NCBI RefSeq assembly: GCF_000196115.1
Contig: NC_005027.1
Coordinates: forward strand, 4,154,001-4,218,000
Direction of reading: 5' to 3'
Source: Rhodopirellula baltica SH 1
GTDB lineage: Bacteria; Planctomycetota; Planctomycetia; Pirellulales; Pirellulaceae
Length of the DNA: 64,000 nt
The notes under the pieces are model-generated. The model did not search any database. It saw nothing but the letters and a program-made list of their open reading frames with translations, and was not told the DNA's origin. The position numbers and the translations under genes are program-made. The first letter of the stretch is position 1; each line of letters begins with the position of its first letter. Below, in pieces: positions 8,516-18,202 of this stretch.

Positions 8516-10597
8516 ATGAACGCTCGGCGAATCTTCTGCAGCACCCTTCTGATGCTCTGTTTCAGCGTCGCGAATCTTGCTGACGGTGCAGAGAATGAAA
8601 GCACTCAACCAACGCGTCCCAACGTGCTGTTGATCATGGTTGATGACCTCGGGTACTCGGACCTGGGTTGCTACGGCAGTGAAATCGAGACACCCAACCT
8701 GGACGCGTTGGCGGACAACGGATTGCGTTTCTCGCAGTTCTACAACACCGCGAAATGCCACTCCTCACGCGTGTCGTTGCTGACCGGGCAATACTGCATC
8801 GCCGCGGGAGACACCTCGCTGTCGCATGCCGTCACCAGCGCCGAAGTGCTCGCAGCGGACGGGTACTTCACGGCCATGTCCGGAAAATGGCACCTCGACA
8901 AACAGCCCACCGATTTCGGTTTCCAGCGTTACTTTGGTCACCTCAGTGGCGCCTGCAACTACTTTCGCGGCGACAACACATTCCGTTTGAATGGCGAACC
9001 GTGGACTGTTCCTGACAAGGACTTCTACACCACGGTTGCGGATGTCGACTACGCGATGCAGTTCCTCAACGAAGCCGAAGAGACCACCGATCCGTGGTTT
9101 CTCTACGTCGCTTTCAATGCACCGCACGCACCGCTGCAAGCCTTGCCTGAAGACTACGCCAAATACAAAGGTCGCTACGACGAGGGTTGGGACAAAATTC
9201 GCGAGCGACGTGTCCAGCGTCAACACGAACTCGGTCTTCTGCCGAAGAGGTCCGAACCCAGCGAGCGACCTGCGCACATTCCCGCTTGGGAAACTTTGTC
9301 CGAGAAACGACAAACGTTTGAAAAAAAACGCATGACGGCGTTGGCGGGCATGATCGATCGCGTGGACCAAGAGGTCGGCCGGTTGATTGCCCACCTTGAA
9401 GAAACCGGTGAACTCGACAACACGTTGATCTGGTTCGTTTCGGACAACGGTGCGTGCCCGTACGATCGAATCAGCCAAAAGATTGAAGCGGAACCCACCC
9501 GTGGCGATGTCTCCTGGAGCGATTCAACCGGATGGGCCTGGGCTCGCAACTCACCGTTCCGGCTGTACAAACAAAATCAAACCGAAGGCGGCATCAGCAC
9601 GCCGGCGATCGTTCATTGGCCAGCGGGTCTGAAAACCAAACCTGGCAGCATCCAGCGCAGCCCGGCTCACTTGATTGACATTCTGCCCACCATTGCCGAT
9701 GCCACCGACAGCACCATCCCAACGACGTTCGCCGATCGTGATCTGCGACCGGTGTCGGGCCGATCGTTGCTGCCGATCTTCGAAGGTGAAACCATCGAGC
9801 GAGAGCAACCGATTCACTTGTTGTTTTCATCGGACCGAGGCCTTCGCGATGGCGATTGGAAGATCGTCAGCTTCCGCAAAGAACCATGGGAACTTTACAA
9901 CATCGCGACCGACCGGATGGAGCAGCACAACCTCGCTCACCAACATCGTGATCGTCTGACGCAAATGGCTCAGAAGTGGAACGAAATGGCAAAGGAGGTC
10001 CTGCACACTCAAACCTTCGATCCCAAGTTCGGAGTTCCGTCAGACAAACCGATCTCGATGACAGCCACTCACCCTGAGTGGACGGATTTTTCCGTTGATC
10101 CCCAAAACAATGTTCGAGGCGGCACCGGCCGCAAAAAGACACCCAAGTCCGCTTCCAGCAACAAGCAAACAGCAAGTGGTTCCATCCGAGCCCGCAAGAA
10201 CACGCAGCTACAACGACGCGAATCGGAATTGCATTTGACGTTCACCGGTGACGATCCAGGGATCGCGATTGATCGTCTGCCGGAGAACCTGCCACCGGGA
10301 CCCTATCGATTGGCGTTCGATCTGTTGAGCGAAGCCGAAGGCAACGGCGAAGTGTTCTACACAACCACGCCTGACCAGTCCCTCCCCAAGGGCCAACACA
10401 TCCCGATCGAAATTGAATCCGATGGACGATGGCATTCGCACACAATCTCCCTCGGTGACACGACCAAAATCTATCGATTGCGGTTGGACGTTAGTGAAGG
10501 AAAAGGACTGGCTCAAATCCGAGGCCTAAGACTGCTGTCATCCCAAAATGAACCCGTAATTCGCTGGCCAATCGCGAAAATCAAGGTCCTGAAGTGA
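8516..10597 (+). CDS. Secreted sulfatase with CHSSR maturation motif and C-terminal beta domain
   Basis: The start at 8516 (693 residues) is preferred because AGGA at 8503-8506 lies nine bases upstream and a signal peptide follows at once (MNARRIFCSTLLMLCFSVAN); an upstream ATG at 8474 is in frame. NVLLIMVDDLGYSDLGCYG and VSDNGACP are sulfatase metal and active-site segments. The maturation site reads CHSSR (Cys81), with Ser where Pro or Ala is usual. After about residue 520 a Lys/Ser-rich linker leads to a beta-rich C-terminal domain of about 130 residues, possibly carbohydrate-binding. It begins an apparent operon with the FAD oxidoreductase downstream. Confidence 0.9.
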   Translation: MNARRIFCSTLLMLCFSVANLADGAENESTQPTRPNVLLIMVDDLGYSDLGCYGSEIETPNLDALADNGLRFSQFYNTAKCHSSRVSLLTGQYCIAAGDTSLSHAVTSAEVLAADGYFTAMSGKWHLDKQPTDFGFQRYFGHLSGACNYFRGDNTFRLNGEPWTVPDKDFYTTVADVDYAMQFLNEAEETTDPWFLYVAFNAPHAPLQALPEDYAKYKGRYDEGWDKIRERRVQRQHELGLLPKRSEPSERPAHIPAWETLSEKRQTFEKKRMTALAGMIDRVDQEVGRLIAHLEETGELDNTLIWFVSDNGACPYDRISQKIEAEPTRGDVSWSDSTGWAWARNSPFRLYKQNQTEGGISTPAIVHWPAGLKTKPGSIQRSPAHLIDILPTIADATDSTIPTTFADRDLRPVSGRSLLPIFEGETIEREQPIHLLFSSDRGLRDGDWKIVSFRKEPWELYNIATDRMEQHNLAHQHRDRLTQMAQKWNEMAKEVLHTQTFDPKFGVPSDKPISMTATHPEWTDFSVDPQNNVRGGTGRKKTPKSASSNKQTASGSIRARKNTQLQRRESELHLTFTGDDPGIAIDRLPENLPPGPYRLAFDLLSEAEGNGEVFYTTTPDQSLPKGQHIPIEIESDGRWHSHTISLGDTTKIYRLRLDVSEGKGLAQIRGLRLLSSQNEPVIRWPIAKIKVLK

Positions 10598-10728
10598 GTC
10601 TCGTTCGGTCGGGAAAATCCTTGCCGCCAGCCCGTGAGATGGGCGAACAAAAAGCCACCTTTGGCTATGCTATTGGGTTCCCCATCCCACCTTGCAAACC
10701 CACCTCACAACGAGAAGCGACCCCTGGA

Positions 10729-13062
10729 ATGCAGTACCACCAGAGCTCCCGATCATCGGATTTGAACCGTCCATCCGCCCCCGTTTGGCTTCGCATCGCG
10801 TTGACGGTGTTGGCCTCCGTGACCATCGCGACCACAACCGCGCAAGCGGCGGATGTCTTTGTCGAAGCCGAGAGCTTTGACACCCACGGCGGCTGGAAAT
10901 TGGACACCCAATTCATCCAGCAAATGGGGTCGCCCTACTTGATCGCTCATGGACTGGGACAACCCGTCGACGATGCGACCACCAACGTGACGATTCCCGA
11001 GTCGGGCAAGTACCGAGTCTGGGTCCGCACGATTGACTGGGTTCGTCGCTGGGACGCGTCGCCTTCCCCGGGAAAATTCGAGGTCCACGTCGATGGCAAA
11101 AAGCTCAACACCACCTTTGGAACGAAGCACGCGACTTGGGATTGGCAAGATGGCGGCTTGGTCTCGTTGGACAAAGGTGACCACACGCTGTCGTTGAAAG
11201 ATCAAACCGGTTTTGATGGTCGCTGTGATTGCATCTATCTGACCACCGAACTGAACGAAACACCGCCCGCCGTGGATGACGTTTTGTCCCCGTGGCGTCG
11301 TGACAAACTGGGCCTTCCCGAGCAACCGGTTACCAAGGGCCCTTATGATTTGGTCGTCGTCGGTGGTGGTTATGCCGGAATGGCGTCGGCGATCTCAGCG
11401 GCTCGGATGGGATGCCGCGTGGCGTTGATTCAAGACCGCGGCGTGTTGGGCGGCAACGGTTCCAGCGAAGTGCGTGTGTGGGCGATGGGCAACATCCGTC
11501 GCGGCAAATTCCCTCGCATTGGCGAGATTGTGGAAGAGTTCTCTGACAAAGCCACCAAGTCACCCGGCACCTATGAAGAATTCGGCGACGAGCAAAAAGA
11601 AGAAATCGTCCGAGCCGAACCCAACATCGATCTGTTGCTGAACCATCACGCTTACGCGGTGAAGATGAAACCAGACAGCGAAACCAAGCAGATCGAACAC
11701 GTGCTGGCATTGAACACCCAAACCGGTGAAGACCTGCGGGTTGCTGGCGATCGATTCGTCGACTGCACCGGCCACGGCTGGATCGGCGAATGGGCGAGTG
11801 CCGACTTGGACATCACGGACAAGGGCCGCATGGGAATGAGCAACATGTGGCGTTGGGACGAAGTCGAGCAGGCACCAGAATTTCCTGCCACGCCTTGGGC
11901 ATTGCCACTGAACATGGACGACTTCCCGTACCCGCGTGATCACCACGGCCAATGGTTCTGGGAAAGCGGTTTTGACATCGATCCGCTCGGCGACGCCGAA
12001 GCGATCCGCGATTGGAACCTGCGAGCCGTCTACGGCGCGTTCAACGCGATGAAGAATGGCGACGGAGCTGCCGATCATCCAAACGCCCAATTGACCTGGG
12101 TCGCTTACATCGGTGGGCCTCGAGAAAGCCGTCGACTGCTCGGCGATGTGGTCTTGAACCAAGAAGACATTGTCAGCAAACGCGAATTTCCTGATGGCTG
12201 CGTTCCCAGCACTTGGTCGATCGACTTGCACTATCCCAAGAAAGAATACGCCACCAAGTTCCCCGAGAACCCGTTCATCAGCATCGCGGTGCACGATCGC
12301 CGCGTGGACCGCTCGTATGGTTACCCGGCTCCGTATCGCTGTTTCTACAGCCGCAACGTTGACAACTTGTTCATGGCCGGCCGCTGCATCAGCGTCACTC
12401 ACGAAGCCCTCGGCACCGTTCGAGTGATGAAAACGTGCGGCATGATGGGCGAGGTCGTCGGTAAAGCCGCTTCCCTCTGCACGCTGAATGACTGCACACC
12501 ACGCGACATCTACGAAGAACACTTGGACGACCTGCTGGAACTGCTCGAGTTGCCCGGCAAGGCTCGTCGCAGCACGCCATCCGCGTCGATCGAGATCCCA
12601 GAAGACGCGATGGAAAAAGCCGGCCCATATGGCCCGATGTCCGGTTTGGATCCCGAGAAATTGCCCGGCATTGTGATCGACGATCGCCAAGCCAAGACGA
12701 CGGGCAAATGGGCAAAGGGACAAGGCCTCAAGGGATACGTCGGTTGGGAATACCGCTACGCATCGGCCAATTCCAACGCCACGGCGACCTTCCAAACCAA
12801 GTTGAAGGAAGCCGGTCAGTACGAGTTGCAGATCTACAGTGCTCCTCATGAGAACCGTGCCACGACTTTGGCAATCACAGTCGCTGCTCCCGGACAGGAA
12901 CCCAAAACCGTTCGAATCAACCAACGCGACACGCCAGGCGGTGCGATTCCGGCTGGCAAGTACTTCTTGCCCGCGGACGCCGAGGTGACGGTCAGCTTCT
13001 CGACGAAAGACTCGGGCGGCACGGTGCACCTTGATGCGATTGGATGGGTCAAACAACCTTGA
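10729..13062 (+). CDS. Secreted FAD-dependent oxidoreductase with flanking carbohydrate-binding-like domains
   Basis: The ATG at 10729 (777 residues) is chosen because a signal peptide follows (LRIALTVLASVTIA, cleavage near AQA-AD); a GTG at 10594 overlapping the sulfatase stop is an alternative. Residues 35-190 form a beta domain (VFVEAESFDTHGGW, ESGKYRVWVRT). The FAD-binding fold starts at YDLVVVGGGYAGMASAIS (about 208-223) with a FAD dependent oxidoreductase (PF12831-like) body ending near MAGRCISVTHEALGTVRVMKT. The last 130 residues resemble the golvesin C-terminal domain (KGYVGWEYRYAS, HLDAIGWV). A flavoenzyme with a Sec signal suggests work outside the cytoplasm, perhaps on sugar units exposed by the sulfatase. 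The substrate is unknown. Confidence 0.85.
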   Translation: MQYHQSSRSSDLNRPSAPVWLRIALTVLASVTIATTTAQAADVFVEAESFDTHGGWKLDTQFIQQMGSPYLIAHGLGQPVDDATTNVTIPESGKYRVWVRTIDWVRRWDASPSPGKFEVHVDGKKLNTTFGTKHATWDWQDGGLVSLDKGDHTLSLKDQTGFDGRCDCIYLTTELNETPPAVDDVLSPWRRDKLGLPEQPVTKGPYDLVVVGGGYAGMASAISAARMGCRVALIQDRGVLGGNGSSEVRVWAMGNIRRGKFPRIGEIVEEFSDKATKSPGTYEEFGDEQKEEIVRAEPNIDLLLNHHAYAVKMKPDSETKQIEHVLALNTQTGEDLRVAGDRFVDCTGHGWIGEWASADLDITDKGRMGMSNMWRWDEVEQAPEFPATPWALPLNMDDFPYPRDHHGQWFWESGFDIDPLGDAEAIRDWNLRAVYGAFNAMKNGDGAADHPNAQLTWVAYIGGPRESRRLLGDVVLNQEDIVSKREFPDGCVPSTWSIDLHYPKKEYATKFPENPFISIAVHDRRVDRSYGYPAPYRCFYSRNVDNLFMAGRCISVTHEALGTVRVMKTCGMMGEVVGKAASLCTLNDCTPRDIYEEHLDDLLELLELPGKARRSTPSASIEIPEDAMEKAGPYGPMSGLDPEKLPGIVIDDRQAKTTGKWAKGQGLKGYVGWEYRYASANSNATATFQTKLKEAGQYELQIYSAPHENRATTLAITVAAPGQEPKTVRINQRDTPGGAIPAGKYFLPADAEVTVSFSTKDSGGTVHLDAIGWVKQP

Positions 13063-14843
13063 GCCAATCTGGCCCAAGCCTGCCCATCGCGGACGCATCC
13101 CGCCGACAACCTGCGTCTCGTCAGACAACTGCCTGGCGAGGACGCGGGCTGCATGCAATCCGAATCGCAATGCTGATCGGTTTGCTGGGCTGTTTGCCGT
13201 CGCCGCATCAACGCAGCGAGACGGTTGTCCGACCGACGCTGGAACAAGTCCAACAATTGGAACCCGCCGCTCGTGCGATCGCCGACACCGCGGACGAAAG
13301 CGGACGCTGGGCCATCTCGGATAGCGATCGGATTCCGTTGGGTTCCGTGGCCAGAACTTTGCCTGAAGCCAACGCGCTGGTGGGATACCGCGGGCCAACC
13401 GAAGCTCTCTTGTTGCTCGATCAACAGCACGTTGTTCGCTCGGCCGCGGTTTTGCAAAGCCATGACACTGATGAGCACGTCGACGCGGTCAAAAAATCGC
13501 CCGCATTCTTACAGCAATTCAGTGGGCTGACCTGGGATGGAACGCTTGCGGACGGAAGCGTGCCCAAGATCGATGGTGTCTCCGGTGCAACGCTGACCAG
13601 TCTGGCGATGGCGGGTGGTATCCTCAAGCGTCTGGGCACCGCCCCGGGATCGCTCGTTTTCCCGGAACCGCTGACCTTGGAAGAAACACGGATCTTCTTT
13701 CCCGACGCCACCAAAATCCATGGCGAGCGAATCGCCGTGGTCCTGGCGGACAACGAAACTCGACTCGGGTATCTGATCCGAACCGGAGCATTTGTTGATG
13801 ACGAGATTGGCTACCAAGGTCCAACCAGCACATTGGTTGCGTTGGATCTTGAACAACGTCTGTTGCGTCCCAAGATCCGGCATTCCTTCGACAACGAACC
13901 CTATGTCGACTATGTCCGCCAAGAACGATCGTTTTGGAAACGATTCGAAGGCATGACGCTGGAAGAACTCGCGGCGTTTGATCCTCTCGACGAAGAGGTC
14001 GAAGGTGTCTCGGGAGCCACAATGACCAGCATGGCCATCGCCTACACGCTTCCAAGATTCGCGACGGAGTTGTTGGCGGATGAGGAATGGAAAACGCTCG
14101 GGCAAACACCCTTTCAAAAGCGATTGCATGCTCTCCGAGAATCCATCCAAGCGACGCGTCTGTCCAACGCTGACATCGCCACGCTCGTCGCGTTGGCTCT
14201 GTTGCCGCTGCTGATTCGCTTTGGAGCGATGCGGCAAACCTGGCTGCGTCGCTTGTGGCTTTTCGCCGTCTGGTTGGTCATCGGCCTTTACGCTGGCAAC
14301 CTTTTGTCACTCGCCTTGCTGGCCGGTTGGGCCACGTCAGGAGTCACCTGGCAACTCGCCTTGGGCTTGGTCGCCCTGGCGATCGTCTCTGTGGTGATCC
14401 CACCAACTCGGCGAGGCAATCCGTACTGCAACCACCTTTGTCCTCACGGTGCCGCCCAACAACTGATCCGGCCAAGCAGTGATTCTCGTCGAAAGTGGAA
14501 ACTCCCGTCTTGGCTTTCCAGACCATTGGGATTTTTGCCCGCGATGACGTTGCTGTTGGTCTACCTTGCTTTGCTGATTCGTCCCGCCACCGATGTTTCT
14601 TTTGTCGAACCATTCCACGGGTACCTTTGGCATTTGGCATCGTGGTCCGCGATCGCTTGGACGATCAGCACGCTTGCGATCGCCTTCTTCGTTCCGATGG
14701 CCTACTGCCGGCTGGGATGCCCGACAGGTCGTCTGCTCGACTGGTTGCGACTGAAGGGAACCAGCCACCAAATCTCGCGAATGGACCTCGCCGTTATGGG
14801 CCTGCTGATCTTCGCCTGCGGCTATCGTTTCCTCATTCGTTAG
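13044..14843 (+). CDS. Membrane flavoprotein: two FMN-binding domains plus NosR/NapH-like membrane domain
   Basis: The 599-residue protein overlaps the FAD oxidoreductase gene by 19 nt. Two FMN-binding domains each end in the covalent flavin site: GVSGATLTS (Thr183) and GVSGATMTS (Thr326). At such sites ApbE attaches FMN through the Thr. A polytopic part of about six helices follows (from about 395), with CNHLCPHG (Cys462, Cys466) and CRLGCPTG (Cys555, Cys559), the paired CxxxCP motifs of NosR/NapH-type proteins. No ferredoxin domain follows the membrane part. It probably passes electrons across the membrane to extracytoplasmic flavins. Its coupling suggests that it serves the upstream flavoenzyme. 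The 3' end overlaps the convergent cyclase gene by 11 nt. Confidence 0.84.
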   Translation: MGQTTLSQSGPSLPIADASRRQPASRQTTAWRGRGLHAIRIAMLIGLLGCLPSPHQRSETVVRPTLEQVQQLEPAARAIADTADESGRWAISDSDRIPLGSVARTLPEANALVGYRGPTEALLLLDQQHVVRSAAVLQSHDTDEHVDAVKKSPAFLQQFSGLTWDGTLADGSVPKIDGVSGATLTSLAMAGGILKRLGTAPGSLVFPEPLTLEETRIFFPDATKIHGERIAVVLADNETRLGYLIRTGAFVDDEIGYQGPTSTLVALDLEQRLLRPKIRHSFDNEPYVDYVRQERSFWKRFEGMTLEELAAFDPLDEEVEGVSGATMTSMAIAYTLPRFATELLADEEWKTLGQTPFQKRLHALRESIQATRLSNADIATLVALALLPLLIRFGAMRQTWLRRLWLFAVWLVIGLYAGNLLSLALLAGWATSGVTWQLALGLVALAIVSVVIPPTRRGNPYCNHLCPHGAAQQLIRPSSDSRRKWKLPSWLSRPLGFLPAMTLLLVYLALLIRPATDVSFVEPFHGYLWHLASWSAIAWTISTLAIAFFVPMAYCRLGCPTGRLLDWLRLKGTSHQISRMDLAVMGLLIFACGYRFLIR

Positions 14844-16803
14844 CCGCGTTTTCAAAACCGACCAATCGCGAGGTCGCCAGAGACTCGGCGATTCCTTTGA
14901 CCTGCATTGGCTCGTTGGCTTCCAGCACAAACGAGTTGCTGAGTTGTTGCGAGACTTCGCCGGAGACCACGATTTCGCCCGCCAAGGCTCGATCGCACAA
15001 CCGGGACGCAACGTTCACCGTGTTTCCAATCGCGGTGTATTCCATCCGCTGTGGCGTGCCGACGTTGCCAACGACAGCCTGCCCAGTGTGGATCCCAATG
15101 CCAATCGACAAACCACTTTTGTGTGAACGCAACGCTTCTTGAATTCGCCAAGCAACACGCGACGCACGCTCCGCATGATCGGTTTGGTCCAGCGGTGCAT
15201 TGAACAGCACCAAGATTGCATCACCGATGAACTTGTCGACCGTGCCTTCCTCCTCAAAAGTGCAACGAACCATCACTTCCAACAATCCATTGAGTTCTTC
15301 CAATACTTCTTCCGGTTGCAGACGTTCAGAAAACTGAGTGAAGCCGCGAATGTCGGCAAACATGACGGTCACTTCGCGAGTCACACCTCCGACCACAATC
15401 GACTGCAACTCGGACTGTTGGACCAATTGGTTGACCACCGCCCGCGGCACATAGCGACCAAATAAGTCGGTGATTCGTTGCCGCCACCGGATCTCTTCGA
15501 AGTATCGAATGCCGACCCCCAGCACTCCCGCCACCAAAATCGAAACTGGCGTGAAGGCCATGTCGAGAAACCATCCGCCGCGAAAGGCGAACGTGCAGAT
15601 TGCGAAGTATGCGAGTAACAACAACGCCACGCACAGCAACGCCCAACGAGCACGAAAACTGGCCGCGATCACGCAAGCTAAAACGCTGAATCCGATCAGC
15701 AGGGCAGGAGTGACGTACCATGCCGCCATCTGCATAGTGATGCCATTGAGCAGCGTTTCAATCGCGACGCCGGTGACATCCAATGCGTCCGCCTGCCGAT
15801 CGCGAATGGGAATGTCGTATCGATCCGATGAAGGCACAAAAGACATTTCTAAATCGATCAGCACCGCCTTGCCGCGAACCAATTCCGGATCGAAATCGCC
15901 TTCAGCCAGATCGCCGTACTCCAACCGAGTCAAGTCGCTTGGATTGAACCCGTAGTCGACCCAAATACCAGCCGGTGAAACGGTCGGAAATTCGCTTCCA
16001 AAACCGATCCAATTGACCTCGTTGTGGCCAACTTGATAGTCGGCCAATTTCGGATTGGGTGCGATCGTTTCCTCTCCGCTGGGTGATTGCAGCAGGTTGA
16101 TCATTTGGGGAAAGAACTCCAACCAATGATGAATCAATCCCGCCTGATCGAGTCGCTCGTAGAAACCCGTCTGGCCACCGTTGGGCTGGTCCGTTAATCG
16201 CTGCACCACCCAAAACGGAGTTGTTTCGCGAAGTGCAAAGTAGTCGTGCATCGCGATCGGAAAGATTCGCGAATGGCGATTGACCATCGTTGGTGACTTG
16301 AAGCTCATCCCGTGATGCACGATGCAATCGTGGTAGCTCTCCACAACTTTGTAGTCGACATCCAACGTCAGATAGACATCGCGAACCAAGTTGCGTTTTG
16401 GAGCAACCTGTTGAATCAAATCCAATGTCGGCCGCACACTCGCTTCGAAATCATCCGGATCGGTGCAGACCAAATTTCGCAAATCCGCCACCACTTTCGC
16501 GTCGGCGTTCATCAAGTTCTCATACAGTTTCCGGTCGGTCTCAAGGTCGGGCTTCTTCCCCAATCGCTCCGCACTCGATGTCCCGAAGGACACCAGCACC
16601 ACGTCACCTGAAAGTTCCCGTGCCCCCAGACGCGGCCCACCCTCACGCAGCATCACCGCATCGCTGACCATCCGAGAAAATTCGAATGCGGTCTGGCCTC
16701 CCAAATGCATCGCCGCGAAAAAGAACAGCGAACACAACACCCCGCTTCCAATCGAGACCAGCGGTCGCCACCAACGACGATTGGACTTGGAGATTGATCT
16801 CAT
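14833..16803 (-). CDS. CHASE2-like sensor / class III adenylate cyclase
   Basis: The start at 16803 overlaps the upstream DUF2891 stop as ATGA, giving 656 residues. One N-terminal helix is followed by an extracytoplasmic region of about 280 residues that resembles CHASE2, then three helices (YVTPALLIGF to GVLGVGIRY). The C-terminal cyclase has metal ligands Asp484 (FADIRGF) and Asp528 (DKFIGDA), 44 residues apart, and Lys524, the residue that usually selects adenine. YTAIGNTVNVASR carries the Asn/Arg transition-state pair. It should make cAMP in response to an external or membrane cue. No cAMP receptor gene is seen nearby. Confidence 0.88.
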   Translation of the reverse strand: MRSISKSNRRWWRPLVSIGSGVLCSLFFFAAMHLGGQTAFEFSRMVSDAVMLREGGPRLGARELSGDVVLVSFGTSSAERLGKKPDLETDRKLYENLMNADAKVVADLRNLVCTDPDDFEASVRPTLDLIQQVAPKRNLVRDVYLTLDVDYKVVESYHDCIVHHGMSFKSPTMVNRHSRIFPIAMHDYFALRETTPFWVVQRLTDQPNGGQTGFYERLDQAGLIHHWLEFFPQMINLLQSPSGEETIAPNPKLADYQVGHNEVNWIGFGSEFPTVSPAGIWVDYGFNPSDLTRLEYGDLAEGDFDPELVRGKAVLIDLEMSFVPSSDRYDIPIRDRQADALDVTGVAIETLLNGITMQMAAWYVTPALLIGFSVLACVIAASFRARWALLCVALLLLAYFAICTFAFRGGWFLDMAFTPVSILVAGVLGVGIRYFEEIRWRQRITDLFGRYVPRAVVNQLVQQSELQSIVVGGVTREVTVMFADIRGFTQFSERLQPEEVLEELNGLLEVMVRCTFEEEGTVDKFIGDAILVLFNAPLDQTDHAERASRVAWRIQEALRSHKSGLSIGIGIHTGQAVVGNVGTPQRMEYTAIGNTVNVASRLCDRALAGEIVVSGEVSQQLSNSFVLEANEPMQVKGIAESLATSRLVGFENAANE

Positions 16804-17966
16804 TGGTTCGGTCCCAATTGGCCGACTCCGCTGATCGCATACAGACCAAACGTGGCCAACCAATGGTCGCCTTCGTAGTGACCGCTGTTGATGTAGGCCA
16901 AACCCGCGACCAAGTGTTCTCTTGCATTCGTTCGAATGGCGACGACCAGCGGATGCTGCTCCGGCAAATGATTCGCAACCGATTGCAGACACCAGGCACG
17001 ATTGAGGTTCAGCCCGGCGAGGTGAACCAGTTTGCCGTCAGTGAGGTCGCTGACACTGACGGGCGAGATCGTCCCGTCGGTGAGCTGCTGCTGCAGATTC
17101 GGCACAAACGCATCCAGCCAGCTTGCGAAATCTTCCGGCGAAAGCACTCGCCGCATCAAGTCAGCTTCGTTCCATGCCGACGAGAAGAAATCGTGACCGG
17201 ACGGTTCGTACTGGACCGGGTAATCGGTGTCGGCCAGATAGAAATCACGAGCCCGTGTGATCACCAACTCTTCCAACTCGTTGAGACCACGAGCCCTCGC
17301 GTAATCCAACACTTGCCCCAGCGCAAACCCCGTGTCCGGATGCTGGCCCGTTCGAATTGGAAACGTCAGCAGCGGCAGGTAAGCCGTGATCCGTTCAACC
17401 AACAACTCTTCGAGTGGCTCAAGAGCCCCACGCCACTGAACGGCATCGTCATCTTCGAACGAATCCAACTCCATCGCCAAACGCAGAAACCAGGCCCAGC
17501 CATACATGCGTTCGAAAGACTTGTTCTCATCGCGAGCAAAGAATTCCGCTTCGTGCTTCAAGTTCTCAGCCGTCAAATGCCGAGACAACGTTTCGCGAAT
17601 TTTGGTGGCAGCAGGCATCTCGGGATGTGTCTTCAGCAGACGCACCAACACCCAGTGACCGTGCACACTGCTGTGCCAATCAAAGCATCCATAAAACGCC
17701 GGGAAGTGTTCTTGGGGCGTGCCAATTTGATCAGGATTGGAATAGACCAACGACAGTTTGTTTGGAAACTCCGTGTCGACACCATGCAGCACCAACTCTG
17801 CCCATTGATCCGCCATTTCCGACGTCAAAGTAATCGTGGCGTTTGAGTCCAGTTCAACGGACTGATTCCCGTCTGGCGACTGCGTCCACGCTGGAACTGT
17901 CATGACCGAACCAAGCAGCAAAATGGAGAACAATTGGCGAAAGAATGGATCTTTCCAGGCAAACAT
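16800..17966 (-). CDS. DUF2891 family secreted protein
   Basis: The 388-residue protein has a signal peptide (FRQLFSILLLGSVMTVPAW). It carries the DUF2891 pattern: HFPAFYGCFDWHSSVHGHW, RMYGWAWFLRLA and GHDFFSSAWNEADLMRRVL. The fold is probably an alpha/alpha barrel, but the function is not known to me. Its stop overlaps the start of the cyclase (ATGA), so the two are translationally coupled. The extracytoplasmic location would allow it to influence the CHASE2 sensor, which is speculation. Confidence 0.82.
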   Translation of the reverse strand: MFAWKDPFFRQLFSILLLGSVMTVPAWTQSPDGNQSVELDSNATITLTSEMADQWAELVLHGVDTEFPNKLSLVYSNPDQIGTPQEHFPAFYGCFDWHSSVHGHWVLVRLLKTHPEMPAATKIRETLSRHLTAENLKHEAEFFARDENKSFERMYGWAWFLRLAMELDSFEDDDAVQWRGALEPLEELLVERITAYLPLLTFPIRTGQHPDTGFALGQVLDYARARGLNELEELVITRARDFYLADTDYPVQYEPSGHDFFSSAWNEADLMRRVLSPEDFASWLDAFVPNLQQQLTDGTISPVSVSDLTDGKLVHLAGLNLNRAWCLQSVANHLPEQHPLVVAIRTNAREHLVAGLAYINSGHYEGDHWLATFGLYAISGVGQLGPNQ

Positions 17967-18202
17967 GAAGCTTCCTCAATTCGGCACGGGCAACTTGCGA
18001 CCAGGATAAAAAACACCTGTCTATCGCAATCATCTGATAACATCTTAACGATGAGCAGTGAATCGGTGTCCGGTCGGAATGGCACTTCTGCCGCGGCAAA
18101 GCACTGCTTTTCGCCTCCCGCTTTGACTGGATGTGTTGGGTTGTTTTTCGAAAGGCGTGATTGTCACGCGTTCTTTGAACTCGTCTTGCTTCAAGGTCTG
18201 CA

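Noticed and set aside
8765-9478. A 237-codon minus-strand frame opposite the CHSSR sulfatase
   Set aside because: It has no recognisable domain and lies wholly inside a sulfatase with all active-site motifs.
11560-13398. A 612-codon open frame on the minus strand across the FAD oxidoreductase gene
   Set aside because: It is antisense to a clearly coding gene with recognisable FAD motifs and has no recognisable domain; long antisense frames are common with this codon usage.
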